This document shows positions 7,266-15,426 of a DNA stretch of 64,000 nucleotides, in pieces. The translations under genes were made by a program, and so were the position numbers. The notes beneath the pieces were generated by a model. The model was not told where the DNA came from and did no database searches. It saw only the letters and a program-made list of their open reading frames with translations. Source of the DNA: Pseudomonas gingeri (GTDB taxonomy: Bacteria; Pseudomonadota; Gammaproteobacteria; Pseudomonadales; Pseudomonadaceae); assembly GCF_013385635.1 (NCBI RefSeq), contig NZ_JACAPR010000025.1, positions 62,001 to 126,000 of the forward strand, written 5' to 3'. Positions within the stretch are counted from its first letter, which is position 1. The number at the start of each line of letters is the position of its first letter.

Positions 7266-8510
7266 ATGGAACCACGATTGATCCGCACCCAAGGTCTGTT
7301 GCCGCGCCGCCTGGCGCTGGGAGCGGCGGCCCTGTCGTTACTGGCCGCCAGTGTGTTCAGCCAGGGCGTCATGGCGGACGACGCCAACACCACCGGCCTG
7401 GCCGTGACCCCGACCGAAGTCACCGTCGGCCAGTTGCACTCGGCCACCGGCACCATGGCGATTTCCGAAACCGGTTCGATCCAGGCCGAACGCCTGGCCA
7501 TCGAGCAGATCAACGCCTCGGGCGGTATCCTCGGCCGGCAGATCAAGGTGATCCAGGAAGACGGCGCCTCCGACTGGCCGACCTTCGCCGAGAAGGCCAA
7601 GAAGCTGCTGGTCAACGACAAGGTGGCGACGGTGTTCGGCTGCTGGACCTCGGCCTCGCGCAAGGCCGTGCTGCCGATCTTCGAGAAGGAAAACGGCCTG
7701 CTCTACTACCCGACGTTCTACGAAGGGCTGGAGCAGTCGAAGAACGTGATCTACACCGGCCAGGAAGCCACCCAGCAGATCCTCGCCAGTCTCGACTGGA
7801 TCGCCAAGACCAAGGGCGCCAAGACGTTCTACCTGGTGGGGTCGGACTACATCTGGCCGCGCACCTCGATGAAGATCGCCCGCAAGCATATTGAAAACGT
7901 GCTGCACGGCACCGTGGTCGGCGAAGACTACTACCCGCTGGGCAACACCCAGTTCGGTTCGCTGATCAACAAGGTCAAGCTGAAGAAACCCGACGTGGTG
8001 TTCGCCGCCGTGGTCGGTGGTTCCAACGTGGCTTTCTATAAGCAGCTCAACGCGGCGGGCGTCAACGCGGCCAAGCAGACCCTGCTGACCCTGTCGGTGA
8101 CCGAAGACGAACTGCTGGGGATCGGCGGCGAGAACATGGCCGGTTTCTATGCCTCGATGAAGTACTTCCAGAGCCTGGACAACCCCAACAACAAGGCCTT
8201 CGTCGAAGCCTTCAAGGCCAAGTACGGCAAGGACGCGGTGATCGGCGACGTGACCCAGGCGGCCTACCTCGGCCCATGGTTGTGGAAGGCGGCGGTGGAG
8301 AAGGCCGGCAGCTTCGACGTCGACAAAGTGGTCGCCGCCTCGCCGGGCATCGAATTGAAAACCGCGCCTGAAGGCTACGTGAAAGTGCACGAAAACCATC
8401 ACCTGTGGAGCAAGACCCGCATCGGTGAAGTGCAGCCCAACGGCCAGTTCAAGGTGGTCTACGAGTCCGATCTGATCGAGCCGAATCCGTTCCCTAAAGG
8501 TTACCAATAA
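7266..8510 (+). CDS. urtA: Urt/FmdD-type periplasmic amide or urea binding protein
   Basis: The 414-residue protein has a Sec or Tat-like signal (RRLALGAAALSLLAASVFSQGVMA) and the Peripla_BP_5 fold typical of UrtA: VTVGQLHSATGTMAISE, QINASGGILGRQI, GCWTSASRKAVLPIFE, LLYYPTFYEGLEQSKNVIYTG. Proteins of this family bind urea or short-chain amides in the periplasm for an ABC importer. Genes for two permeases and two ATPases follow in order. The operon sits beside formamidase and amidase genes and not urease, so short-chain amides are the better guess for the ligand. ATG 7266 is chosen because GAGGAG precedes it and the signal peptide begins there; upstream in-frame codons lack a ribosome binding site. 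Confidence 0.88.
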   Translation: MEPRLIRTQGLLPRRLALGAAALSLLAASVFSQGVMADDANTTGLAVTPTEVTVGQLHSATGTMAISETGSIQAERLAIEQINASGGILGRQIKVIQEDGASDWPTFAEKAKKLLVNDKVATVFGCWTSASRKAVLPIFEKENGLLYYPTFYEGLEQSKNVIYTGQEATQQILASLDWIAKTKGAKTFYLVGSDYIWPRTSMKIARKHIENVLHGTVVGEDYYPLGNTQFGSLINKVKLKKPDVVFAAVVGGSNVAFYKQLNAAGVNAAKQTLLTLSVTEDELLGIGGENMAGFYASMKYFQSLDNPNNKAFVEAFKAKYGKDAVIGDVTQAAYLGPWLWKAAVEKAGSFDVDKVVAASPGIELKTAPEGYVKVHENHHLWSKTRIGEVQPNGQFKVVYESDLIEPNPFPKGYQ

Positions 8511-8522
8511 CGCTCGACCGCT

Positions 8523-8796
8523 ATCGCCGGCAAGCCGGCTCCTACAAAGGCTGGGTACGACGATCCCTTTGTGGTGGAGCACCTATCTGTGGGAGCTGGC
8601 TTGCCAGCGATGAAGGCCGATCAGGCGATGCAAGACTTTCGGGCCTCATCGCCGGCAAGCCGGCGCCTACAAAGGCTGGGTACGACGATCCCTTTGTGGT
8701 GGAGCACGTATCTGTGGGAGCTGGCTTGCCAGCGATGAAGGCCGATCAGGCGATGCAAGACTTTCGGGCCTCATCGCCAGCAAGCCGGCTCCTACA
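8523..8796. repeat. 125-base tandem duplication built from REP elements
   Basis: Two copies of a 125-base unit start at 8523 and 8648, and a third copy of the first 24 bases follows from 8773. The unit contains ATCGCCGGCAAGCCGGC with CTCCTACAAAGG and a converging REP (TGTGGGAGCTGGCTTGCCA). The copies differ at only a few bases, for example CGGCTCC against CGGCGCC and ACCTATC against ACGTATC, so the duplication is recent. It separates the binding-protein gene from the first permease gene and may act as an mRNA-stabilising or attenuating structure inside the operon. Confidence 0.9.
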
Positions 8797-8907
8797 GGGA
8801 CCGTGTTGGCCGTAATTGTGGGTTAACGATCAAGACGGTCTGCGCCTGAACCAGGCTTGTCGCAGATGCGGTTTTTTATTTCTACCTCCCAACAGGAGAC
8901 CATCTTC

Positions 8908-9825
8908 ATGGAATGGCTATCGGAATTTGGTGCCATCGCGGCAATGCAGGGGTTCAACGGCTTGTCCGTGTTCTGCGTGCTGCTGTTGATGGCGCTGGGG
9001 CTGGCGATCATCTTCGGGCAAATGGGGGTCATCAACATGGCCCACGGCGAGTTCCTCACCATCGGTGCCTACACCACCTATGTCTGTTCGAGCCTCACCA
9101 GCCATTTCGCCCCGGGGTTCCAGCCCTACTATTTTTTCTTCGCCATCATCTTCTCGTTCCTGATCGCCGGCGCCATCGGCTGGCTGGTGGAGTGGGCGAT
9201 GATCAGCCGGCTGTACAAGCGTCCGCTGGACACGCTGCTGGCGACCTGGGGTTTGTCCCTGGTCATGCAGCAGACCTTCCGTTCGGTATTCGGCGCCCGT
9301 GAAGTCAGTGCCACGCCGCCGGAGTGGTTGATGGGCTCGTTCAACCCCACTGAGTCCATCGAGATCCCGCGCAATGGCCTGTTCATGATCGCACTGACCG
9401 TGCTGCTGACGGCGGGCATTTTTGTCCTGCTCTACCGTTCGCGCTGGGGCCTGCATGTGCGGGCGACGGTGCAGAACCGCTTGATGAGTCGGGCCGTGGG
9501 CATCAACACGCGCAAGGTCGACCGCATGACCTTCGCCCTGGGTTGCGGCGTCGCCGGAGTGGCCGGCGCGGCGTTTACCACCATTGGCTCCACCGGACCC
9601 ACTGCCGGTTCGCAGTACATCGTCGACACCTTCCTGGTGGTGGTCTTCGGCGGGGCGCAAAGCCTGTTCGGGACCATCGCCTCGGCGTTCGTGATTGCCC
9701 AGACCCAATCGATCTCGGAGTTTTTCCTCAGTGGTTCGATGGCCAAGGTGCTGACCCTGTCCGGGGTCATCCTGATCCTGATGTTGCGCCCCCAGGGGCT
9801 GTTCTCCATCAAAGTGCGCAAGTAG
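8908..9825 (+). CDS. urtB: Urt-type ABC transporter permease 1 (UrtB/LivH family)
   Basis: This 305-residue integral membrane protein of the branched-chain amino acid/urea permease family has about eight hydrophobic helices. Family signatures are LGLAIIFGQMGVINMAHGEFLTIGAY near the N terminus and VVFGGAQSLFGTIASAF in the C-terminal part. It would form half of the membrane channel for the Urt-type importer, coupled to the two ATPases encoded downstream. ATG 8908 follows AACAGGAGACC at good spacing and gives a normal family start (MEWL); longer frames begin with non-ATG codons lacking a ribosome binding site. It is separated from the binding-protein gene by about 400 bases of REP repeats but is in the same orientation and presumably the same operon. 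Confidence 0.9.
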   Translation: MEWLSEFGAIAAMQGFNGLSVFCVLLLMALGLAIIFGQMGVINMAHGEFLTIGAYTTYVCSSLTSHFAPGFQPYYFFFAIIFSFLIAGAIGWLVEWAMISRLYKRPLDTLLATWGLSLVMQQTFRSVFGAREVSATPPEWLMGSFNPTESIEIPRNGLFMIALTVLLTAGIFVLLYRSRWGLHVRATVQNRLMSRAVGINTRKVDRMTFALGCGVAGVAGAAFTTIGSTGPTAGSQYIVDTFLVVVFGGAQSLFGTIASAFVIAQTQSISEFFLSGSMAKVLTLSGVILILMLRPQGLFSIKVRK

Positions 9826-9835
9826 AGGCGAGCCG

Positions 9836-11017
9836 ATGAACGTTCTAGACAAGATGCTGGCGGGCAAGCCGAACCTGCTTGGCGTGGCGCTGCTGGCGCT
9901 GCTGATTTTCGTGGTGTTCCCGCTGACCCTGGATGCCTTCCGCCTGAACATGGTCGGCAAATACCTGACCTACGCCTTTGTCGCCGTCGGCCTGGTGTTG
10001 TGCTGGGGTTATGGCGGCATTCTCAGCCTCGGCCAGGGGGTGTTTTTCGGTGTCGGCGGCTACTGCATGGCGATGTTTCTCAAGCTCGAGGCCTCCGACC
10101 CGGTGAGTACCAAGATCCAGACCACGCCGGGCATCCCGGACTTCATGGACTGGAACCAGATCACCGAACTGCCGTGGCTCTGGGTGCCGCTCCACAGCTT
10201 CAGCTTCACCCTGCTGGCGGTGATCCTCGTGCCGGTGCTGCTGGCCTTTGTCATCGGCATGGCGCTGTTCAAGCGGCGGGTCGGCGATGTGTATTTCTCC
10301 ATCGTCACCCAGGCCATCGCGCTGATTCTCACGGTGCTGATCGTCGGCCAGCAGGGCTTGACGGGCGGGGTCAACGGCATCACCGACCTGAAGACCGTGC
10401 TCGGCTGGGACCTGCGCACCGACAGCGCCAAGCTGCTGCTGTATTTCGTCAATGCTGCGCTGCTGTTCGGCTGTATTTTCATCGGCCGGTTTGTCCTCGC
10501 TTCCAAGCTGGGACGCTTGTTGATGGCAATGCGTGACAAGGAAGAACGGGTGCGTTTCTCCGGGTATGACGTGGCCGCCTTCAAGATCTTCGTGTTCTGC
10601 ATCGCCGCTGCTTTCTCGGCGATTGGTGGCGCCATGTTCGCCCTGCAGGTGGGCTTCATGTCGCCGTCGTTCGTCGGCATCGTGCCGTCCATCGAGATGG
10701 TGATCTTCACCGCGGTGGGCGGGCGCATGTCGCTGCTCGGCGCGGTGTATGGCGCCTTGCTGGTGAACTACGGCAAGACCTATTTCTCCGAGTCCTTGCC
10801 CGAGCTGTGGCTGTACCTGATGGGCGGGCTGTTCATTGCCGTGGTCATGTACTTTCCCAATGGCCTGGCCGGGCTCTGGGACAGCCATGGCCGCCAGGCG
10901 CTGGCCCGTTTGCTGCGGCGTGCGCCGCGCTCACGACCGGTGGTCGCGCCCTTGCCGCAGGCAACGCGGATCGAGCCGGCGACGCCTGAGCGTCCTTCCC
11001 TGGAGACACAGCCATGA
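9836..11017 (+). CDS. urtC: Urt-type ABC transporter permease 2 (UrtC/LivM family)
   Basis: The 393-residue second permease subunit begins ten bases after the first. Around ten hydrophobic stretches are visible, with LivM/UrtC features: YAFVAVGLVLCWGYGGILSLGQGVFFGVGGYCMA, QQGLTGGVNGITDL and FVGIVPSIEMVIFTAVGGRMSL. The C terminus carries an extra cytoplasmic tail rich in Arg and Pro (RQALARLLRRAPRSRP) that is not needed for transport and is variable in this family. The stop overlaps the start of the next ATPase gene by four bases, consistent with coupled translation of a single transporter operon. Confidence 0.9.
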   Translation: MNVLDKMLAGKPNLLGVALLALLIFVVFPLTLDAFRLNMVGKYLTYAFVAVGLVLCWGYGGILSLGQGVFFGVGGYCMAMFLKLEASDPVSTKIQTTPGIPDFMDWNQITELPWLWVPLHSFSFTLLAVILVPVLLAFVIGMALFKRRVGDVYFSIVTQAIALILTVLIVGQQGLTGGVNGITDLKTVLGWDLRTDSAKLLLYFVNAALLFGCIFIGRFVLASKLGRLLMAMRDKEERVRFSGYDVAAFKIFVFCIAAAFSAIGGAMFALQVGFMSPSFVGIVPSIEMVIFTAVGGRMSLLGAVYGALLVNYGKTYFSESLPELWLYLMGGLFIAVVMYFPNGLAGLWDSHGRQALARLLRRAPRSRPVVAPLPQATRIEPATPERPSLETQP

Positions 11018-11772
11018 GCGCCATCGGTTTTCAGATGAACAAGCCGGTGCTGGCTATCGAGGGGCTGACGGTGTCCTTCGACGGTTTCAAGGCCGTGGAC
11101 AACCTCAACTTGTATATCGACCGCAATGAAGTGCGGGTGGTGATCGGGCCCAACGGCGCCGGCAAGACCACAGTGCTCGACCTGATCTGCGGCAAGACCC
11201 GCGCCACCAGCGGCAGCATCCAGTTCGACGGCAAGGAGCTGACGAAGATGCACGAGTACAACATCGTCCGCGCCGGTGTCGGGCGCAAGTTCCAGAACCC
11301 GTCGATCTACGAAAACCTCACGGTGTTCGAGAACCTGGAGATGTCCTATCCGGCCGGGCGCAAGGTGTTCAGCGCGTTGTTCTTCAAACGCAGCGCGGCG
11401 GTGATCGCCAGGGTGGAAGAAGTGGCCCGGGAGATCTTTCTCGGCGACCTTCTGCAGCAACAGGCCGACCTGCTGTCCCACGGCCAGAAGCAGTGGCTGG
11501 AGATCGGCATGCTGCTGATGCAGAACCCCGACCTGCTGATGCTCGACGAGCCCGTCGCCGGGATGAGCGTCAACGAGCGGGTGCAGACCGCCGAGCTGCT
11601 CAAGCGCATCAGCCAGGGTCGTTCGGTGCTGGTGATCGAGCACGACATGGAGTTCGTCAAGAGCATCGCCCACAAGGTCACCGTGCTGCATCAGGGCAAG
11701 GTCCTGGCCGAGGGCAGCATGGAGTCGGTGCAGAACAATCCGAAAGTCGTCGAAGTCTATCTGGGCCATTGA
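11014..11772 (+). CDS. urtD: Urt-type ABC transporter ATPase 1 (UrtD/LivG family)
   Basis: The 252-residue nucleotide-binding subunit shows Walker A GPNGAGKTT, a Q-loop region at GRKFQNPSIYENLTVFENL, a signature at LSHGQKQWLEIGMLL (LSHGQ replacing LSGGQ, usual in UrtD), Walker B LLMLDEPVAGM and the switch His in VIEHDMEFV. It hydrolyses ATP to drive uptake through the two permeases. The start overlaps the stop of the permease gene (ATGA). A second in-frame ATG seven codons later (MNKPVLAIEG) is possible, but the overlapping start fits the tight operon better. Confidence 0.9.
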   Translation: MSAIGFQMNKPVLAIEGLTVSFDGFKAVDNLNLYIDRNEVRVVIGPNGAGKTTVLDLICGKTRATSGSIQFDGKELTKMHEYNIVRAGVGRKFQNPSIYENLTVFENLEMSYPAGRKVFSALFFKRSAAVIARVEEVAREIFLGDLLQQQADLLSHGQKQWLEIGMLLMQNPDLLMLDEPVAGMSVNERVQTAELLKRISQGRSVLVIEHDMEFVKSIAHKVTVLHQGKVLAEGSMESVQNNPKVVEVYLGH

Positions 11773-11782
11773 GGAAGCAGGC

Positions 11783-12472
11783 ATGTTCAACGTCAACAAG
11801 TTGTCCTGTGGCTACGGCCAGAGCCAGATTCTCCACGACCTCGACCTGGCCGTGGCCAGGCAGGAAATCGTCGCCGTGATGGGCCGTAACGGCATGGGCA
11901 AGACCACGCTGTTCAAGAGCCTGATGGGCATCCTGCCGCAATGGGGCGGCCAGGTCAGTGTCGATGGGCGCGAGGTGTCGAGCCTGGAGACCCATGAGCG
12001 GGTGGAGCATGGCATCGCCTATGTGCCCCAGGGGCGGATGATCTTCCCGAGCATGACGGTGCTGGAAAATATCCAGACCGGCTTGCCGGCCTCGGCTCGC
12101 GGGCAGGTGCCGGAAGACCTTTATGCGTTGTTCCCGGTGTTGCACGACATGCGCTCGCGCAAGGGCGGCAACCTCTCGGGCGGGCAACAGCAGCAACTGG
12201 CGATTGCCCGGGCACTGGCGACCAATCCCAAGGTGCTGTTGCTGGATGAGCCGACCGAGGGCATCCAGCCGTCGATCATCAAGGACATCGCCCGCACCCT
12301 GAAGGAAATCCGCACGTTGCGCGATCTGACCATCGTGGTTTCCGAGCAGGTGTTGTCCTTCACCCTGGAAATCGCCGACCGCTTCCTGGTGATCGAGAAG
12401 GGCCGCTTCGTCATCGAGGAAACCCGCGCCAACGTCGACGAAGCCACCATCAGCCGTTACCTCTCCGTATAG
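11783..12472 (+). CDS. urtE: Urt-type ABC transporter ATPase 2 (UrtE/LivF family)
   Basis: The 229-residue second nucleotide-binding subunit has the characteristic UrtE start FNVNKLSCGYGQSQILHDL, Walker A GRNGMGKTT, signature LSGGQQQQLAIARAL, Walker B VLLLDEPTEGI and a switch region VVSEQ, where Gln takes the place of the usual His as in UrtE/LivF proteins. It pairs with the previous ATPase to power the importer. It begins ten bases after that gene and ends the transporter unit. Two REPINs and a new operator separate it from fmdA, so read-through plus a separate promoter for fmdA are both possible. Confidence 0.9.
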   Translation: MFNVNKLSCGYGQSQILHDLDLAVARQEIVAVMGRNGMGKTTLFKSLMGILPQWGGQVSVDGREVSSLETHERVEHGIAYVPQGRMIFPSMTVLENIQTGLPASARGQVPEDLYALFPVLHDMRSRKGGNLSGGQQQQLAIARALATNPKVLLLDEPTEGIQPSIIKDIARTLKEIRTLRDLTIVVSEQVLSFTLEIADRFLVIEKGRFVIEETRANVDEATISRYLSV

Positions 12473-12483
12473 ACACCACCGTC

Positions 12484-12665
12484 CTGTAGGAGCCCGGCTT
12501 GCCGGCGATAGCGGCGGTGAGGCTTGCATCGTCATCGCTGGCAAGCCAGCTCCTACAGGTTTTGGGCACGGCGATATTTTGTGGCGAAACACCGATCCGT
12601 AGGAGCCCGGCTTGCCGGCGATAGCGGCCTTGAAATCGCCATCGCCGGCAAGCCGGGCTCCTACA
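12484..12665. repeat. Two REPIN elements between urtE-like gene and fmdA
   Basis: Two pairs of facing REP sequences lie side by side. The first (12484-12558) runs from CTGTAGGAGCCCGGCTTGCC to GGCAAGCCAGCTCCTACAG. The second (12599-12665) runs from GTAGGAGCCCGGCTTGCC to GGCAAGCCGGGCTCCTAC. Each pair can fold into a long hairpin, the typical REPIN arrangement in P. fluorescens-group genomes. They may terminate or stabilise the transporter transcript before the fmdA promoter. Confidence 0.9.
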
Positions 12666-12673
12666 AAGGGAGC

Positions 12674-12689
12674 TACGTCATCCGACGTA
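12674..12689. promoter_or_regulatory. TACGTC-N4-GACGTA operator before fmdA
   Basis: TACGTCATCCGACGTA is a perfect six-base inverted repeat with a four-base spacer, the same arrangement and bases as the site before the Urt-type operon. It lies about 70 bases before the fmdA ATG. CTCGCCGCCAT follows at 12700-12710, as it does downstream of the other operator. This links both operons to one regulator, most likely the LuxR-type response regulator of this locus. Confidence 0.65.
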
Positions 12690-12759
12690 TTGGCCGATTC
12701 TCGCCGCCATTCGAGACTGCCAGCAACGCTGTAAACCCCTACTGTCCAGGAGCTTTGCC

Positions 12760-13989
12760 ATGACCGATACCTTGATCAAAGTCGACCTCAACCAGCCCGT
12801 CACCGAGAACGAGCAGATCCACAATCGCTGGCATCCGGACATTCCGATGGCCTGCTGGGTCAAACCGGGGGATGACTTCATTCTCGAAACCTACGACTGG
12901 ACCGCCGGGGCGATCAAGAACAACGACGACGCTTCGGATGTGCGTGATGTCGACCTGTCCACCGTGCACTACCTGTCCGGCCCGGTCGGCGTGCACGGTG
13001 CCGAGCCCGGCGACCTGCTGGTGGTCGACCTGTTGGACATCGGTGCCAAGGCCGACTCGCAGTGGGGCTTCAACGGCTTCTTCTCGCGGCAGAACGGCGG
13101 CGGCTTTCTCACCGACCACTTCCCCAGCGCGCAGAAAGCCATCTGGGATTTCAAGGGCATGTTCACCAGTTCGCGGCACATCCCCGGCGTCAACTTCGCC
13201 GGCCTGATCCACCCCGGCCTGATCGGTTGCCTACCTGACCCGGTGATGCTCGCCGACTGGAACCGCCGCGAGCAGGAACTGATCGACACCAACCCGACCC
13301 GCGTACCACCCCTGGCCAACGCGCCACTGGCCGCCACCGCACACATGGGCAAACTCAAGGGCCAGGCCCGCGATGACGCCGCGGCCACCGGCGCGCGTAC
13401 CGTGCCGCCGCGCGAGCATGGCGGCAACTGCGATATCAAGGACCTGTCCCGCGGCTCGAAGATTTTTTTCCCGGTCTACGTCAAGGGCGCCGGCCTGTCG
13501 GTGGGCGATCTGCACTTCAGCCAGGGCGACGGCGAGATCACCTTTTGCGGCGCCATCGAGATGGCCGGCTGGGTGCATATGAAGGTCGAGCTGATCAAGG
13601 GCGGCATGGCCAAGTACGGGATCAAGAACCCGGTGTTCAAGCCGAGTCCGATCACCCCGAACTACAAGAACTACCTGATCTTCGAGGGCATCTCGGTGGA
13701 CGAGAGCGGCCAGCAGCACTACCTCGACGTCAACGTCGCCTACCGCCAGGCCTGCCTCAATGCGATCAACTACCTGACCAAGTTCGGCTACTCACCTGCC
13801 CAGGGTTACGCCTTGCTCGGTTCGGCGCCGGTGCAGGGCCATATCAGCGGCGTGGTGGACATTCCCAACGCCTGCGCGACCTTGTGGCTGCCGACCGAGA
13901 TCTTCGATTTCGATATCAACCCCAACGCCAACGGCCCGATCAAGCACCTGGATGGCAGCATCGACCTGCCTATCGCCCACGATCTGTAA
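12760..13989 (+). CDS. fmdA: Formamidase (acetamidase/formamidase family)
   Basis: The 409-residue cytoplasmic enzyme hydrolyses formamide to formate and ammonia. It is full length for the FmdA family and shows its conserved segments: RWHPDIPMACWVKPGD, ETYDWTAGAI, LSGPVGVHGAEPGDLLVVDLLDIG, HPGLIGCLPD, REHGGNCDIKDLSRG (metal-site region), and GDLHFSQGDGEITFCGAIEMAG. The start follows CAGGAGC at good spacing. It is first in a run fmdA-fmdB-amiE-amiB with gaps of 30, 15 and 3 bases, so one transcript is likely. The upstream operator ties its expression to the transporter. Ammonia release makes this a nitrogen-scavenging step. Confidence 0.95.
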   Translation: MTDTLIKVDLNQPVTENEQIHNRWHPDIPMACWVKPGDDFILETYDWTAGAIKNNDDASDVRDVDLSTVHYLSGPVGVHGAEPGDLLVVDLLDIGAKADSQWGFNGFFSRQNGGGFLTDHFPSAQKAIWDFKGMFTSSRHIPGVNFAGLIHPGLIGCLPDPVMLADWNRREQELIDTNPTRVPPLANAPLAATAHMGKLKGQARDDAAATGARTVPPREHGGNCDIKDLSRGSKIFFPVYVKGAGLSVGDLHFSQGDGEITFCGAIEMAGWVHMKVELIKGGMAKYGIKNPVFKPSPITPNYKNYLIFEGISVDESGQQHYLDVNVAYRQACLNAINYLTKFGYSPAQGYALLGSAPVQGHISGVVDIPNACATLWLPTEIFDFDINPNANGPIKHLDGSIDLPIAHDL

Positions 13990-14019
13990 GGCGCCCTCCA
14001 CACGCCGGGAGAACGGACC

Positions 14020-14364
14020 ATGCCGACCTACGAATACCAGTGCCAGGCTTGCGGCACCTTCACCATGCTGCGCCCGATGGACCAGCGCCACGAGCCCTGC
14101 CAATGCCCCTATTGCGGCGGCGCGGGCGGTGGCTTGCAGCTCTCGGCGCCGGCCTTGAACTGCCTGTCGAGCAGCCAGCGCCAGGCCATCGCCACCAACG
14201 AGCGCAGCGCCCATGCGCCGCAGACCGTCGCCGAGTACCAGCAGCGGCGCCATCCCGCAGGTTGCAGTTGTTGCTCACCAAGCAAACCGGTGGTGCCGAC
14301 CAGGGCCAATCCCCTGGGACTCAAGAGCAAGACCGGGCCACGGCCCTGGATGATCAGTCACTGA
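14020..14364 (+). CDS. fmdB: FmdB-type zinc-ribbon regulatory protein
   Basis: The 114-residue protein starts with the FmdB zinc ribbon, MPTYEYQCQACGTF with a second pair CQCPYCGG, four cysteines in the usual C-x2-C...C-x2-C layout. The rest is low in hydrophobic residues and ends with another cysteine group (GCSCCS) near residue 81-85. FmdB proteins accompany formamidase genes and have been proposed to regulate or assist them, but their molecular action is unknown. It lies in the fmdA-amiE operon. An AGAAC-type weak ribosome site precedes its ATG, so it may depend on translation of fmdA. Confidence 0.85.
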   Translation: MPTYEYQCQACGTFTMLRPMDQRHEPCQCPYCGGAGGGLQLSAPALNCLSSSQRQAIATNERSAHAPQTVAEYQQRRHPAGCSCCSPSKPVVPTRANPLGLKSKTGPRPWMISH

Positions 14365-14379
14365 CAGAGGTTTTTCTCC

Positions 14380-15423
14380 ATGCGCCATGGCGACATTTCC
14401 AGCAGCCCGGATACCGTCGGTGTTGCTGTCGTGAACTACAAGATGCCGCGCCTGCACAGCAAGGCCGAGGTCATCGACAATGCCCGCAAGATCGCCGAGG
14501 TGATCAAGGGCATGAAACAAGGGCTGCCGGGCATGGACCTGGTGGTGTTCCCCGAGTACAGCACCATGGGCATCCTCTATGACCATGACGAGATGATGGC
14601 CACCGCCGCGACCATTCCCGGCGAAGAAACCGCGATCTTTTCCGCGGCCTGTCGCGAGGCCAATACCTGGGGCGTGTTTTCCCTCACCGGCGAACGCCAC
14701 GAGGAGCATCCGCACAAGGCGCCCTACAACACCCTGGTGCTGATCGACAATCAGGGGCAGATCGTCCAGCGTTATCGCAAATGCATTCCCTGGTGCCCCA
14801 TCGAAGGCTGGTACCCCGGTGATCGCACCTATGTCTGCGACGGCCCCAAGGGCATGAAGATCAGCCTGATCATCTGCGACGACGGCAACTACCCGGAGAT
14901 CTGGCGCGATTGCGCGATGAAGGGCGCGGAACTGATCGTCCGCTGCCAGGGCTATATGTACCCGGCGAAGGAGCAGCAGGTGCAGATGTCCAAGAGCATG
15001 GCCTGGGCCAACAACTGCTACGTCGCGGTGGCCAATGCCGCCGGTTTCGACGGCGTGTATTCGTACTTCGGGCACTCGGCGATCATCGGTTTCGATGGCC
15101 GCACCCTCGGCGAATGTGGCGAGGAGGAAATGGGTATCCAGTACGCCCAGTTGTCGATCTCGCAGATCCGCGATGCACGGGCCAACGACCAGTCGCAGAA
15201 CCATCTGTTCAAGCTGCTGCACCGGGGCTACACCGGTATCTACGATTCCGGCGATGGCGACAAGGGTATTGCCGACTGTCCGTTCGAGTTCTACCGCACC
15301 TGGGTGCTGGATGCCGAGAAGGCCCGGGAGAATGTCGAGAACATCACCCGCCGCACCGTGGGCGTGGCGGATTGTCCGGTGGGGCAGTTACCCCATGGCG
15401 GCAAAGAAAAGACCGCGGGCTGA
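14380..15423 (+). CDS. amiE: Aliphatic amidase AmiE
   Basis: The 347-residue protein is close to P. aeruginosa AmiE along its whole length (start MRHGDISSS-DTVGVAVVNY). The nitrilase-type catalytic residues are at the known positions: Glu59 (FPEY), Lys134 (RKCIPW) and Cys166 (IICDDGN). It hydrolyses short aliphatic amides such as acetamide and propionamide to the acid and ammonia in the cytoplasm. In PAO1 it is induced by amides through AmiC/AmiR; those genes are absent here, and amiE instead follows fmdAB and is probably under the permease-kinase/LuxR system. A ribosome site AGAGG precedes the ATG. Confidence 0.97.
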   Translation: MRHGDISSSPDTVGVAVVNYKMPRLHSKAEVIDNARKIAEVIKGMKQGLPGMDLVVFPEYSTMGILYDHDEMMATAATIPGEETAIFSAACREANTWGVFSLTGERHEEHPHKAPYNTLVLIDNQGQIVQRYRKCIPWCPIEGWYPGDRTYVCDGPKGMKISLIICDDGNYPEIWRDCAMKGAELIVRCQGYMYPAKEQQVQMSKSMAWANNCYVAVANAAGFDGVYSYFGHSAIIGFDGRTLGECGEEEMGIQYAQLSISQIRDARANDQSQNHLFKLLHRGYTGIYDSGDGDKGIADCPFEFYRTWVLDAEKARENVENITRRTVGVADCPVGQLPHGGKEKTAG

Positions 15424-15426
15424 GGC

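Noticed and set aside
8523..8796. Possible CRISPR array
   Set aside because: The repeats are REP palindromes in a 125-base tandem duplication without unique spacers, and no cas gene is near.
13545..14582. 345-codon open frame overlapping fmdA, fmdB and amiE
   Set aside because: It crosses three well-supported genes in another frame and has the Arg/Pro/Gln composition of a shadow.
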